From: Pseudomonas ovata
Lineage (GTDB): Bacteria; Pseudomonadota; Gammaproteobacteria; Pseudomonadales; Pseudomonadaceae
DNA length: 64,000 nt
NCBI RefSeq assembly: GCF_003131185.1
Contig: NZ_QFFU01000001.1
Span: 620,001-684,000 of the forward strand
Direction: 5' to 3'
Position numbers and translations under genes: made by a program. The notes beneath the pieces are model-generated. The model worked only from the letters and a program-made list of their open reading frames with translations, was not told the origin of the DNA and ran no database searches. This document shows, piece after piece, positions 25,201 through 34,039 of the stretch (position 1 is the first letter of the stretch; every line of letters starts with the position of its first letter).

Positions 25201-27978
25201 TGTGGCCGCGGTTTCGGCGCCACGGTCTGGGTCGCGCAGTACCTGCTGGAAGAAAGCAGCCAGACCCTGGAGCTGTTGCAGGCCGATGCCGGTGCCCAGC
25301 AAACCTACCTGGGCGACGTGCTGAACCACCGCACCCGCCTGGAAAGCGCCCTGCCGCTGGACGCCCATGCGCTGAAGTCCGCCGACCTGCTTGGCGCCGA
25401 GGGCCTGTACGCGCACCTGGTGAGTGAACTCGGTGGTGCGCTGAACACGCTCCTGGCGCTGGTGAAAGAACAACAGCCCACCACCGCCCGGGTGTTGAAA
25501 CTGGCCAAGGCCCTGGAGATCTGGCAGGAACTGGCCCACGCCCAACAAAACAACCTGGCGATGCGCGAATGCCTGGGCGAAGAGCAGCTGCCGCGTCTGG
25601 ATCAGCTCGCCAACGCCCGTGTCCGCTTGCAGGCCTGGCAGCACACCGTGGCGCTGGCCAGCCCGCTGATGAACCTGTCGATTCGCCCGCGGCTGCTGGC
25701 GCAACTGGCCGGCGGCACGCCGCGCCAGGCCGAGCAACGTGTGCAGGACTGGCACGCACTGAGCGAGCCGCTGGCCGCCGCGCTGGCGCACGCCCGGCAA
25801 ACGCTGGGCGAGTTCATCGGCAGCGCGCAGCTCGATGAGCCCGAATGGTGGGGAGCGCTGGACCGCGACGACCTGGCTGCGTTGCGCCTGCGCCTGCAAC
25901 GCGCCGCCGATCACGAACCGCTGCTGGAGCACTGGCTGGAATACCGCCGCCTGCGCAAGCGCCTGGCCGACCTGGGCTTCGAGGCGGTCATCCGTTTGGT
26001 CGAGAACCGCACCGTTCTGGCCGAGCACACCCGCGACGCCTGCCTGCTGGGGCTCACCGACCTGTGGTCGCGGCAGATCCTGGAAACCAACCCGGCGCTG
26101 GGGCAGTTCTCGGGCAAGGACCAGGAAGCCATTCGCGCCCGCTTCGCAGAAATCGACAGCCAGTTGACCCGCCTGCAACGCCAGCAGGTGGCGGCGCAGA
26201 TCGACCGCAACAAGGTGCCGGAGGGCAACAACTCCGGCAAGGTCAAGGAACGCACCCAGCTTGCCCTGCTCAAGCACGAGGCCGGCAAGAAGACCCGTCA
26301 CGAACCGATTCGCGCCCTGATGCTGCGGGCAACCGAAGCGCTGCAAGCGCTCAAGCCGTGCTTCATGATGTCGCCGATGGCCGTGGCGCAGTACCTGCCC
26401 GCCGGCAAGGTGCACTTTGACATCGTGATCATGGACGAAGCCTCGCAGGTACGGCCCGAAGAGGCGCTGGGCGCGATTTCGCGCGGCAGCCAACTGGTGG
26501 TCGTGGGCGACCCCAAACAGTTGCCGCCCACCAGTTTCTTTGCTCGCCAGGGCGATGACGACGATGAAGAAAACCCCGAGCGCTCGGTGGCGCAGGACTC
26601 CGAGAGCATCCTGGAGGCGGCCATGCCGCTGTTCCGCCTGCGCCGCCTGCGCTGGCACTACCGCTCGCGCCATGAAAGCCTGATCGCCTTTTCCAACCAG
26701 GCGTTCTACGACAGCAACCTGGTGGTCTACCCGTCGCCGCACCGCGAGTCGCCGGAGTTCGGCGTCAAGTTCGCCCGCGTCGAGCGCGGCCGTTTTGTCG
26801 AGCAACGCAACCGCGAAGAAGCCGAGGTGGTGGCCAAGGCCATCGAGCATCACCTGCTGCACAACCCCGAGGAATCGCTGGGCGTGGTGGCGATGAACAT
26901 CAAGCAGGCCGAGCAGATCGAGCGGGCGCTGGAGCACCTGGCCAAGCAGAACCCGGCCCTGCAAAGCGCCCGCGACCATAACGAAAAAGGCGACGAGCCG
27001 CTGTTCATCAAGAACCTGGAAAACGTCCAGGGTGATGAACGCGATGTCATCTACATTTCCGCCACCTACGGGCCGGTGGAAGCCGGCGGCACGGTGCCGC
27101 AGCGCTTCGGCCCGATCAACGGCACCGATGGCTGGCGCCGCCTGAACGTGTTGTTCACCCGCTCGAAGAAGCGCATGCAGGTGTTTGCCTCGTTCACCGC
27201 CAGCGACGTGCTGATCACCGGCACCTCCAGCCGTGGCGTGCAGGCACTGCGCGACTTTTTGCACTTTGCCGAATCCGGGCGCATGCCGCATGTGCGTGAA
27301 ACCGGCAAGGCGCCGGACAGCGACTTCGAGGTGTCGGTGATCGAGGCGCTGGAGCGTCATGGTTACCAATGCGAAGCCCAGGTAGGCGTGGCCGGGTTCT
27401 TCATCGACCTGGCCGTGCGCGACCCTGGCCAGCCGGGCCGCTACCTGATGGGCATCGAATGCGATGGCGCCGCCTACCACTCGGCCAAGTCGGCCCGCGA
27501 CCGCGACCGCCTGCGCCAGAGCGTACTGGAGCAACTGGGCTGGCGCATCCGCCGCATCTGGTCGGTGGACTGGTTCCGCAATGCGCGCCTGCAACTGGAG
27601 ACGATCCTGCAGGAGCTGGCCACCTTGCGCACTGAGCCTGCCGCGCCTGAAGCACAGCCCACCACCGAAGAAGAGATGATCCGCCTGGTGGCCGAGGAAC
27701 ACAGCCAGCACGCCGAGCGAATCACCCTCAAGGGTGGCAGCGACCTGCGCGAGAAACTGGTGTACCTGGACCAGCACATCATCCGCCCGGCCCTGCCGGA
27801 CACCCCCGAACACCGCCGCCTGCTACGCCCGGCGATGCTCGAGGCCCTGCTGGACAGCAAACCGGCCGACCGCAGCGATTACCAGCAACACATACCCGGT
27901 TACCTGCGCGACGGCACCGACCCGGAAGAAACGCGGTTTATCGATGATGTGCTGACCCTCATCAGCGACACCGCCTGA
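22222..27978 (+). CDS. DUF4011-helicase-Vsr/MTES_1575 nuclease defence protein (Hhe-like)
   Basis: 1918 residues. In order: an N-terminal DUF4011 region starting KLRGRLLDLSARNRLLNFSH (near 115); Walker A EGPPGTGKSQTITNM near 472; a very long helical insert (about 560-1330, Leu/Gln/Ala-rich, probably coiled); Walker B IVIMDEASQVRPEEAL near 1405; GDPKQLPPTSFF; a WHYRSRHESLI superfamily-1 motif; NVQGDERDVIYIS; RRLNVLFTRSKKRM; then a Vsr-like nuclease (GIECDGAAYHSAKSARDRDR and GWRIRRIWSVDWF) near 1740-1790. Single-gene proteins of this design have been reported as anti-phage (named Hhe, from memory). ATP-dependent translocation with DNA cleavage is inferred. It stands alone between REP elements. 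Confidence 0.88.
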   Translation: MTAQPTAGRPLTMDERNLLKDLMLAQVPRDGSAVINTTLQQRLAQKAAAYGLEVDDVTYETIRDELIAKGWLYRMGEDGDAVSLTDQPTPDEQEPVTPEPPDDLPEPAFETPGSMEKLRGRLLDLSARNRLLNFSHARSKRFVRLVDELPDQLFTALLDETTLRFAAIPEPTERQLIDQGYLKYDAASGSVSELKKPPSSEAWAMCSGINTEYDLPLPHPDGTDSEDKKHTDNTLQTLYYPGELEARLQTLHAQARLSQEETGANILYLALGFLEWDESIAGKNSPRLAPLMLLPVRLEKGKLNARTATFSYEMHYSGEDILTNLSLQEKLRRDFGLALPGITEDLLPETYFAHVQNTLLETKPDWKLHRYASLGLFEFGKLMMYLDLEPEKNPALLQNALVQRLTGLSGSAATEEDHTAGSGSAGGSFSSEHAIDELPDVHQQFPLIDDADSSQHSALIDVMRGENLVIEGPPGTGKSQTITNMISAALAQGKKILFVAEKRAALEVVKNRLTRAGLGDFCLELHSHKSQKSAVAASIGQRISSQGSYLPPEQLQALIANYERLKQQLNDHVKQLHALHEDSGLSAHQILMQATRLREELGLRPADVHPAQVQGLDRNEIHEQAGYFTHLYSKTAAEAGPTGELATHPWFGCTLTQLTGLERTALLQQLQQAIAALAQLDSARTTAAGQLEAAEIASASLSTLEQLAQALAAVPLPKGDEDWALIERLDAARCAALQAWLQAMDKLLEQRQLLARSLAVEAIDSGTTVDTLKQACAHIHRHNDSDSLKLDDLLDLTQATRDLLAGAAPTAQLLQTINRTATGQTLKTDKQGLEHLDLLLDLLRQLPAGVAGLRHKRFEQAAMDSVLPELQHLIADIQRLETQTAETFSLERLPDHTRLEDLQRVLADDSLLAWLKSDWRAAKAEVLGMVRPGVKLAAAREALPDSIAYKRSLQRLNTHALYRDTLEELFKGRDTRVDDLLALRHWYRTLRDRCGRGFGATVWVAQYLLEESSQTLELLQADAGAQQTYLGDVLNHRTRLESALPLDAHALKSADLLGAEGLYAHLVSELGGALNTLLALVKEQQPTTARVLKLAKALEIWQELAHAQQNNLAMRECLGEEQLPRLDQLANARVRLQAWQHTVALASPLMNLSIRPRLLAQLAGGTPRQAEQRVQDWHALSEPLAAALAHARQTLGEFIGSAQLDEPEWWGALDRDDLAALRLRLQRAADHEPLLEHWLEYRRLRKRLADLGFEAVIRLVENRTVLAEHTRDACLLGLTDLWSRQILETNPALGQFSGKDQEAIRARFAEIDSQLTRLQRQQVAAQIDRNKVPEGNNSGKVKERTQLALLKHEAGKKTRHEPIRALMLRATEALQALKPCFMMSPMAVAQYLPAGKVHFDIVIMDEASQVRPEEALGAISRGSQLVVVGDPKQLPPTSFFARQGDDDDEENPERSVAQDSESILEAAMPLFRLRRLRWHYRSRHESLIAFSNQAFYDSNLVVYPSPHRESPEFGVKFARVERGRFVEQRNREEAEVVAKAIEHHLLHNPEESLGVVAMNIKQAEQIERALEHLAKQNPALQSARDHNEKGDEPLFIKNLENVQGDERDVIYISATYGPVEAGGTVPQRFGPINGTDGWRRLNVLFTRSKKRMQVFASFTASDVLITGTSSRGVQALRDFLHFAESGRMPHVRETGKAPDSDFEVSVIEALERHGYQCEAQVGVAGFFIDLAVRDPGQPGRYLMGIECDGAAYHSAKSARDRDRLRQSVLEQLGWRIRRIWSVDWFRNARLQLETILQELATLRTEPAAPEAQPTTEEEMIRLVAEEHSQHAERITLKGGSDLREKLVYLDQHIIRPALPDTPEHRRLLRPAMLEALLDSKPADRSDYQQHIPGYLRDGTDPEETRFIDDVLTLISDTA

Positions 27979-28018
27979 CCACTTGCAACCCCGGACTGCT
28001 TGCAACCCCGGACCACTG

Positions 28019-28168
28019 GTAGGAGCGCGCTTGCCCGCGACCGAGTGCGCAGCGCTCGCAAAATCTCGGAAACGCCACAAATTCGTGGCTGTGAACACAT
28101 TCAAAATTTGCGAAACGCCACAAATTTACGACTGCTACGCAGCCGGTCGCGGGCAAGCGCGCTCCTAC
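28019..28168. repeat. REP-pair palindromic element R2
   Basis: Begins GTAGGAGCGCGCTTGCCCGC and ends with the inverted copy GCGGGCAAGCGCGCTCCTAC, with two inner GCGAAACGCCACAAATT-type subrepeats. It sits between the DUF4011 gene and the convergent Tsx-like gene. Elements R3, R4 and R5 have the same orientation; R1 and R6 are reversed. Confidence 0.85.
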
Positions 28169-28224
28169 GGGGGCGCGCGGTGTAGGGAGCGCGCGGTGTA
28201 GGGGCGCGCGGTGTAATAGCCGGG

Positions 28225-28998
28225 TCAGAAATGCGCCTTCAGCAGCAGGCTGATGGCGCTCTGGTTGGTGGTGAACACCTGGCTGTCCCGGATGCCGTAC
28301 TTGTCGCTCCAGTAGTCGTATTCCACCCCCACATAGAACTTCTTGCCCCAGCCCATGCCCTTGGCCAGGTCGTATTTGACCTGCGGGTTGAAGTGCAGGT
28401 TGGCGTGGTAGCTTTTATCGTTGTCGACCACCCAGTCCATGAAGCCGTCGATCACCAGGTCAGAGTTGCCCACCGGCACGGTGTAGCTCCAGACCGGGGT
28501 GATCTGCCACACGCCGTCGCCGTCGCGCTTGCCGTCGGTCTGGCGCAGGTAGGTGTTGATCTGGAAGTAGTCGAAGCCCGGCAGGTTCAGGTCCACCGCC
28601 GGCCCCAGCAGGTAGGCGTCGACGTCATCCTCGCCGAACTCGTAGGTGGCCGAGATCAGTACGTCCTTGACGATACCGAACGACAGGTCGGTGCCGGTGA
28701 GTTTGCCCAGCGACAGGCGCGGGCTGATCTCGCCATAGAAGGTATGGCCGTCGCCGGCGCCGTTGGTGGCCTCGCCATTGAACTTGATGGTGTCGACGAA
28801 CAGGAACAGGTCGCCGACACTCCAACCGCTGGCGTGCTCGAAGGTGACGGTCTGCTGCCGGGCCGGGTCGACCTTGAAATCGATACCGTTGAGGTAGGTC
28901 AGGCTCTCGTCGTGCCACAACAAGGTGTCGCCCGCCAGGCTTTCTCCGGCCACGAGCAGGCCGCCCGCCAACATCAGGAATTTTGCAGTGCACGTCAT
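28225..28998 (-). CDS. Tsx/OmpK-family nucleoside-specific channel protein
   Basis: 257 residues with a signal peptide (LMLAGGLLVAGESLA, cleavage near 22). The mature N-terminus DTLLWHDESLTYLNG and strands such as FEHASGWSVGDLFLFVD match the Tsx/OmpK channel family (outer-membrane beta-barrel), ending in Phe. It lets nucleosides or deoxynucleosides cross the outer membrane. Its position just downstream of a BMP-type ABC transporter suggests the two handle the same nucleoside or pyrimidine; a REP element (R7) lies between them. Confidence 0.88.
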   Translation of the reverse strand: MTCTAKFLMLAGGLLVAGESLAGDTLLWHDESLTYLNGIDFKVDPARQQTVTFEHASGWSVGDLFLFVDTIKFNGEATNGAGDGHTFYGEISPRLSLGKLTGTDLSFGIVKDVLISATYEFGEDDVDAYLLGPAVDLNLPGFDYFQINTYLRQTDGKRDGDGVWQITPVWSYTVPVGNSDLVIDGFMDWVVDNDKSYHANLHFNPQVKYDLAKGMGWGKKFYVGVEYDYWSDKYGIRDSQVFTTNQSAISLLLKAHF

Positions 28999-29076
28999 GA
29001 GAGGTCTTGCTCCGAGGGTTCTGGATCAGGGGTGATAGGCAGGTGTATACGTTTCTTATTGTTGGGTCGGACGCGC

Positions 29077-29153
29077 GTAGGAGCGGCTTCAGCCGCGAAA
29101 GCATTCACCGCGAAATGACAAGGTGTGCTGTTCCCGGCTAAAGCCGGTCCTAC
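29077..29153. repeat. REP element R7 (second family)
   Basis: GTAGGAGCGGCTTCAGCCGC ... CGGCTAAAGCCGGTCCTAC, a pair of palindromes in opposite order, of a different sequence family from R1-R6. It lies between the transporter operon end and the Tsx-like gene. Confidence 0.75.
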
Positions 29154-29163
29154 GGGTTCTGGT

Positions 29164-30090
29164 TCAGCGGCGTTCCTCGCGAATGAACGGCTCGCCCAGT
29201 GCGCCCGGCTGGCTGCGCGACGGGTGACTGGCCTGCGCCACCCAGACCATCACCAGCAAGGTCACCGCGTACGGTGTCATCAGCACGAAATACTGCGGCA
29301 GGCGCACGCCGGCGGCGGCCAGTTGCGGAATCAAGGCCTCGATGCTGCCGAACAACAGCGCACCGGCCAGCGCCCGCCACGGCGACCAGCGGGCAAAGAT
29401 CACCAGTGACACGGCAATCCAGCCGCGGCCGCCCATCATGTCGGCGATCCACATCTTGGTGCTCAACACCGCGACATAGCCGCCGGCCAGGCCGATCAGC
29501 GCCGCGCCCAGCACAATGGCCGCCAGGCGGTAACCGAGCACCGAAATGCCGGCGGCATCGGCGGCCTGCGGGTTTTCCCCGACCGCGCGCAGGCGCAGGC
29601 CGGTCTGGGTGGCCTGCAACAGCCACACCACGGCGATGAAAATCAGCAGGGTCAGAAACACCACCGGGTTCTGCACGAACACCTTGCCCACCAGCGGCAA
29701 CTCCGACAGCGGCCACAGCTCCACCGCCTGCAGACCGCTGACCGGCCGGTTGGTCCAGCCCAGCACGGTGCCCAGCAACCCGGTCAGCCCCTGGCAGAAG
29801 AACACCAGCGCCAGCCCGGCGATCACCTGGTTGATGCGCAGCACCAGCACCATCAGCGCAAACAACAATGAAACGGCCGCCGCCGCCAGCATCGAGGCGC
29901 CCAGCGACAGGCCGCTCAGGCCCAGGGTCAGCTGCAGGCCGACCCCGGCCAGCGCCCCCACCAGCATCAGCCCTTCGGCGCCCAGGGCCAGTACGCCAGC
30001 GCGCTCGGTGATGATCAGCCCCAGCGCCGCCAGGGCAAAGGGCACCGCAAAGTCAGGCGCATTGCCCAACCAGTGAGTCAACAGCTCCAT
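29164..30090 (-). CDS. BMP-type nucleoside ABC transporter permease 2
   Basis: 308 residues from ATG 30090, whose A is shared with the upstream gene's TGA. It is a multi-spanning membrane protein: APDFAVPFALAALGLIITER at the N-terminus followed by ALGAEGLMLVGALAG, the typical glycine-rich second helix of these permeases, and about eight hydrophobic helices in all. It is the inner-membrane pore for the transporter encoded with it. It is the fourth gene of an operon (substrate-binding protein, ATPase, permease 1, permease 2). Confidence 0.9.
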   Translation of the reverse strand: MELLTHWLGNAPDFAVPFALAALGLIITERAGVLALGAEGLMLVGALAGVGLQLTLGLSGLSLGASMLAAAAVSLLFALMVLVLRINQVIAGLALVFFCQGLTGLLGTVLGWTNRPVSGLQAVELWPLSELPLVGKVFVQNPVVFLTLLIFIAVVWLLQATQTGLRLRAVGENPQAADAAGISVLGYRLAAIVLGAALIGLAGGYVAVLSTKMWIADMMGGRGWIAVSLVIFARWSPWRALAGALLFGSIEALIPQLAAAGVRLPQYFVLMTPYAVTLLVMVWVAQASHPSRSQPGALGEPFIREERR

Positions 30091-31205
30091 CAGCAGTCCC
30101 CCGCCTGAATACGCCGCACGCGGTGGCGAATGAAAAAGTCCGAGCACGCCACGCAGATCACCAGGATCGCCTGGATCAGTTGCACCATCGAAAACGGGAT
30201 CTGGTAGAACACCTGCAGGTTGCGCCCGGCCACGAACAGCAAGGCGATCAGCAGCGCCACCACCGTGGCCGCTGCCGGGTTATTGCGCGCCAGAAAGGCG
30301 ATGAGAATTCCGGAAAAGCCATAGCCCTGGTAGAACGACTGGGTCAGGCGCCCTTCCTGCCCGGCCGTGGCGACAAACCCGGCCAGTCCTGCCAGCGCGC
30401 CCGACAGCAACACCGTGCCAATGATCATCCGCCGCACCGGCACCCCCACCGCGCCGGCCACCCGCAGGTTGGCGTCGACAAAGCGCAGGTACAGGCCGGC
30501 CCGTGACACGCCGACGAACCACAGCGTGAACAGCGCGATCAACAGCGCCATGAAGATGGCCAGGTTATAGCCGGCCACCAGGTCGGGCAGGCGCTCGAAC
30601 GCCTTGAACGGCGGGGAGTACGGGAAGTTGTCGCGCGGGTCTTTCCAGCTGCCGTACACCAGGTGCAGCAGGACATTGGCAGCGATGTAGTTGAGCATCA
30701 GGGTCGAGATGATCTCGTTGACCTTGAGCCGCAACTTCAGCAGCACCGGGCCCAGTGTCCAGAGCATGGCGCACAGCATGGCCGCCAGCATCATCAGCGG
30801 CAGGCGCAGGGCCTCAGGGCCGATCTCGAACAACGACACCGCCGTGGCGCCAATGGCCCCCCAGATCATCTGCCCCTCCAGGCCCAGGTTCCAGAAGCGC
30901 GCCCGAAACGCCATGCACCCGGCCAGGCCGACCATGATCATGGGCGCGGCCTGGAACAGCACGGCACGAAAGTTCTGCGCATCGAACAGGGTCTGCACCA
31001 CGAACTCATTGAGCAGCTCGCCGGCCGGCACCCCGGCACCGAGCAGGATCACAGTGCAGATCGCCACCCCGCACAACAAGGCCAGGGTGATGATCAGCGC
31101 CTGCCACGGCCAGGCCAGTTGCTGGCGGATTTCCAGGGTGTAGCGGCGCCCCAGCAAAGGTTGCCGTGGGGGTGTGATGGCTGGATTCAGAGTGGTTTCA
31201 GTCAT
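30090..31205 (-). CDS. BMP-type nucleoside ABC transporter permease 1
   Basis: 371 residues. A long polar N-terminus precedes the first helix (ALIITLALLCGVAICTVILL); then RFWNLGLEGQMIWGAIGA, the permease signature matching that of permease 2; then KVNEIISTLMLNYIAANVLL. The start overlaps the ATPase gene end by 8 bases and its stop overlaps the next start. It forms the heterodimeric pore with permease 2. The substrate is probably a pyrimidine or nucleoside, given the shared regulation with rut genes. Confidence 0.9.
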   Translation of the reverse strand: MTETTLNPAITPPRQPLLGRRYTLEIRQQLAWPWQALIITLALLCGVAICTVILLGAGVPAGELLNEFVVQTLFDAQNFRAVLFQAAPMIMVGLAGCMAFRARFWNLGLEGQMIWGAIGATAVSLFEIGPEALRLPLMMLAAMLCAMLWTLGPVLLKLRLKVNEIISTLMLNYIAANVLLHLVYGSWKDPRDNFPYSPPFKAFERLPDLVAGYNLAIFMALLIALFTLWFVGVSRAGLYLRFVDANLRVAGAVGVPVRRMIIGTVLLSGALAGLAGFVATAGQEGRLTQSFYQGYGFSGILIAFLARNNPAAATVVALLIALLFVAGRNLQVFYQIPFSMVQLIQAILVICVACSDFFIRHRVRRIQAGDC

Positions 31206-32703
31206 GGCTCACCATTGCTTTGCCGATGGCCTGGCGGTCGGCCGGGTGGTCGAACTCGGCGACGATACGCCCGCTGTTCATGACCCCGATGCGGTCGGCC
31301 AGGGCCATGACCTCGTCCAGGTCTTCGCTGATCACCAGCACCGCCGCCCCGCCGTCACGAGCGGCGCGCAAGCGGGCATGCACCGCCTGGGTGGCACGCA
31401 CGTCCAGACCACGGCTGGGGCTGTGGACCACGACCAGTTGCGGGTCGCGGCTGAATTCACGGGCAATCACCAGCTTCTGCGCATTGCCGCCGGACAACAG
31501 CGCAGCGTTCTGCGCCAGCGAGCGCACGCCCTGCACGTCGAAATCGTTGACGGCAGCGGCCGCGTCGGCCTGCATGCGCTTGCCGAACAGGCGCAGCCAG
31601 GAGCCGTAGCGGCCGCTGTGCACATGGCCGATGCCGAAGTTCTCGGCCACGCTGAGCGAGCCGGCCAGGGCGGCGCCATAGCGGTCGGCAGGAATCGAAG
31701 CAATGCGCAGGTCACGGCGCTGCTCGGGGCTGGCCTGGCGCAGGTCGCCAAAGCCTTCCAGATGGATCTCGCCTTCAGTAGGTTGCGCCAGCCCCATCAG
31801 TGCATTGGCCAGCTCGCCCTGACCATTGCCGCCGACCCCGGCAATGCCGTAGATCTGCCCGGCCCGCAGGCTCATGTCGACCCCCTTCAACGACCCGGGG
31901 CTGCGCAGGCCACGCACCTGCAGGCGCACCGCGCCCGGTGCCGGTCCCGGCTGATAACCGGCGCGGGTCGACTCCCCGACGGTCAGGCGCACCAGTTCTT
32001 CGACACTGACGCTGTCCGGCACCAGGGTCTGAATCGTGCGGCCACCGCGCATCACCGTGACCCGGTCGGCAAAGCGTTTCACATCGGTCATCTTGTGCGT
32101 CACCAGCACCACCGCCGCCCCTTGCCGGGCAAAGGCCTGCACCGTACCCAGCAGGCGCTCGGCCTCCTGGTCGGTGAGCACGGCGGTGGGTTCGTCGAGA
32201 ATCAGGATGCGCGCCCCGGCCAACAGCACCTTGAGGATTTCCACCCGTTGCTGCTCGGCCACCGACAAGTGTTCGACCACCTGGCGTGGGTCCAGCACAA
32301 AACCCAGTTCCCGGGCCTTGGCACTGATCTGCTGCTCCAGCGCCTGCAAGCGCTGGCGGTAGCTGCCAGACGAGGGTTGCGCCGGCAGGCCCAGCAGGAT
32401 GTTCTGCGCCACGGTGAAGGGTTTCACCAGCTTGAAGTGCTGGTGCACCATGCCGATCCGGTGGCGCGCCGCCTCGCGTGGGCCGTTGAGCCGCACCGGG
32501 TTGTCGTCGATCAGCAGGCTGCCGGTTTCGGGGGCATAGAGCCCGGCGGCAATGTTCATCAGCGATGACTTGCCAGCGCCGTTTTCACCCAGCAGCGCAT
32601 GCACCTCGCCCCAGGCCGCGGTGAAGTGCGCATCGGTCAGGGCCTGGAAACCGTCGAACGACTTGTTGATACCGGTGAGTTGCAGCGCATTGACCTGTTT
32701 CAT
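31198..32703 (-). CDS. BMP-type nucleoside ABC transporter ATPase
   Basis: 501 residues from ATG 32703, which overlaps the binding-protein stop (ATGA). It has two nucleotide-binding domains as in RbsA/NupA-type proteins. The first is complete: LGENGAGKSSLMN, LSVAEQQRVEILK (signature) and ILILDEPTAVLTDQE. The second is degenerate: GVGGNGQGEL instead of a normal Walker A, then LSGGNAQKLVIAREFSRDPQ and SPSRGLDV. One active and one decayed ATP site is usual for this family. It drives uptake through the two permeases. Confidence 0.93.
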   Translation of the reverse strand: MKQVNALQLTGINKSFDGFQALTDAHFTAAWGEVHALLGENGAGKSSLMNIAAGLYAPETGSLLIDDNPVRLNGPREAARHRIGMVHQHFKLVKPFTVAQNILLGLPAQPSSGSYRQRLQALEQQISAKARELGFVLDPRQVVEHLSVAEQQRVEILKVLLAGARILILDEPTAVLTDQEAERLLGTVQAFARQGAAVVLVTHKMTDVKRFADRVTVMRGGRTIQTLVPDSVSVEELVRLTVGESTRAGYQPGPAPGAVRLQVRGLRSPGSLKGVDMSLRAGQIYGIAGVGGNGQGELANALMGLAQPTEGEIHLEGFGDLRQASPEQRRDLRIASIPADRYGAALAGSLSVAENFGIGHVHSGRYGSWLRLFGKRMQADAAAAVNDFDVQGVRSLAQNAALLSGGNAQKLVIAREFSRDPQLVVVHSPSRGLDVRATQAVHARLRAARDGGAAVLVISEDLDEVMALADRIGVMNSGRIVAEFDHPADRQAIGKAMVSHD

Positions 32704-33767
32704 CGCTGCGTCATCACGCCGTTGACGAACCAGTCCATTTTCCACAGATCAGGGTCGCTCATGACCTGGCCGGCCTTGAGGCGTTCCTGGCCATCACGGT
32801 CGGCCATCGGCCCGCTGTAGATGATTTTCTTGCCGGCCAGCAGCTCGGCGCGTGCGGCCTGGATCTTCTCGCGGCTGGCGGCATCGATGACCGGATCGGC
32901 GGTCAGGCTGATGTCGGTGCCGCCCTGCGCCATCGACAGCAAGGCGCCGTCAGGGGCTGGCACCCAGTGGCCGGCAATGACCTTTTTCAGCTCCGGCGCC
33001 AGAAAGCGGTCCCACACCCACATCGACGAACACACCGTGGCCCTGGGTGCGAATTCACTGAGGTCACGGTGGTGACCGGTGCCGTGCACGCCACGCTCTT
33101 GCGCCACGATCTGCGGGGTCGGGCTGTCGACGTGCTGGCCGATCACGTCGGCGCCGTTGTCGATCAGCGCCATGGTCGCTGCGCGCTCCTTGACCGTGGC
33201 CGCCGGGTTGATCTCACGGGCGCCCAGTTCGAAGGCATTGACCGTCCAGTTGACCTGGCCGAAGGGGTTGGCCGCTACGAATCCCAGCTTGCCGGATTTC
33301 GACACCGCCCCGGCAGCCATGCCGCACAGGTACTGGCTTTCATAGGTGCGCCCGTAGAAGGATTCGAGGTTGGCGGCGTTGGTGGTGCCCGAACCGTTGA
33401 GAAAGGCGACGTCGGGGTATTTTTTCGCCAGCGCCAGGAAGGTGTCGGAATACCCGAAGGCGGTGCCGATGATGATATTGGCGCCCCGGGCGATCAGGCG
33501 GTCCACCACCGGGGTGATGGCGGCGGCATTTTCCGGCACGCTTTCGACGAACTGGATCTTCTGGTCCAGTTCTTTCTCCAGCTTGAGCCGCGACTCGTCG
33601 AACGCCTGGGTCCAGCCACCGTCATTGCGCGGGCTGATATAGACCATGGCAATCTTCGCCGGCCCCTTGAGGGTCAGCCCCTGGGCCTCTTGCGCCTGAG
33701 CCTGGCCCGCCGCACCGCCGAGCACCATGGCTGCACACAACGTCCCCTGCAAAACAGTCCTGAACAT
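32700..33767 (-). CDS. BMP-family substrate-binding protein
   Basis: 355 residues from ATG 33767 (AGGA 9 bases upstream; the upstream in-frame Met lacks a ribosome site). The signal peptide ends A-Q-A near residue 24, so it is a soluble periplasmic protein. The BMP/PnrA fold is visible in KIAMVYISPRNDGGWTQAFD, GANIIIGTAFGYSDTF and DPDLWKMDWFVNGV. It binds a nucleoside, purine or pyrimidine and delivers it to the permeases. Its promoter region carries a RutR-like palindrome and a sigma-54 element arranged as at rutA, so uracil or a related pyrimidine is the best guess for the ligand. Confidence 0.9.
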   Translation of the reverse strand: MFRTVLQGTLCAAMVLGGAAGQAQAQEAQGLTLKGPAKIAMVYISPRNDGGWTQAFDESRLKLEKELDQKIQFVESVPENAAAITPVVDRLIARGANIIIGTAFGYSDTFLALAKKYPDVAFLNGSGTTNAANLESFYGRTYESQYLCGMAAGAVSKSGKLGFVAANPFGQVNWTVNAFELGAREINPAATVKERAATMALIDNGADVIGQHVDSPTPQIVAQERGVHGTGHHRDLSEFAPRATVCSSMWVWDRFLAPELKKVIAGHWVPAPDGALLSMAQGGTDISLTADPVIDAASREKIQAARAELLAGKKIIYSGPMADRDGQERLKAGQVMSDPDLWKMDWFVNGVMTQR

Positions 33768-33852
33768 AAAGTCGTTTTCCTGATGGTAGGCGAATGATTG
33801 ACAGAGCAATGCTGACCCGGCGGGCCCTCTGGCTCAGCATGTCAGAGGCAAT

Positions 33853-33868
33853 AGCAGCTTCCATGCCA
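33853..33868 (-). promoter_or_regulatory. Sigma-54 (RpoN) promoter of the BMP transporter operon
   Basis: On the minus strand TGGCATG-GAAG-CTGCT: the GG and GC are exactly 10 bases apart, as required for -24/-12 promoters. It lies about 85 bp before the binding-protein start. The same layout precedes rutA. Confidence 0.6.
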
Positions 33869-33921
33869 CAAAAAATAAGCCTTTAAAATCATCAGGTTGT
33901 TAAATTCAAGGCGATATAACG

Positions 33922-33935
33922 GATCAAATGGTCCG
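33922..33935. promoter_or_regulatory. RutR-like operator of the BMP transporter operon
   Basis: GGATCA-AA-TGGTCC, a near-perfect palindrome close to the known RutR site TGACCA-NN-TGGTCA and to the site before rutA (AGACCA-AA-TGGTCC). It stands 53 bp upstream of the sigma-54 element, matching the 55-bp gap at rutA. Confidence 0.6.
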
Positions 33936-34039
33936 GTTCGGAGCACTCAGTTTGTGCAGGACGCACGAGAAGCGGGCAGAGGCCGCCATACGGCGGACCT
34001 GCACCTGAGAACCTCAGCAATCAATGCAAGGCTGACCCG

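Noticed and set aside
23581..27813. 1410-codon open frame antisense to the DUF4011 gene
   Set aside because: It mirrors a high-GC gene whose codon third positions suppress stops on the other strand; its translation has no known domain.
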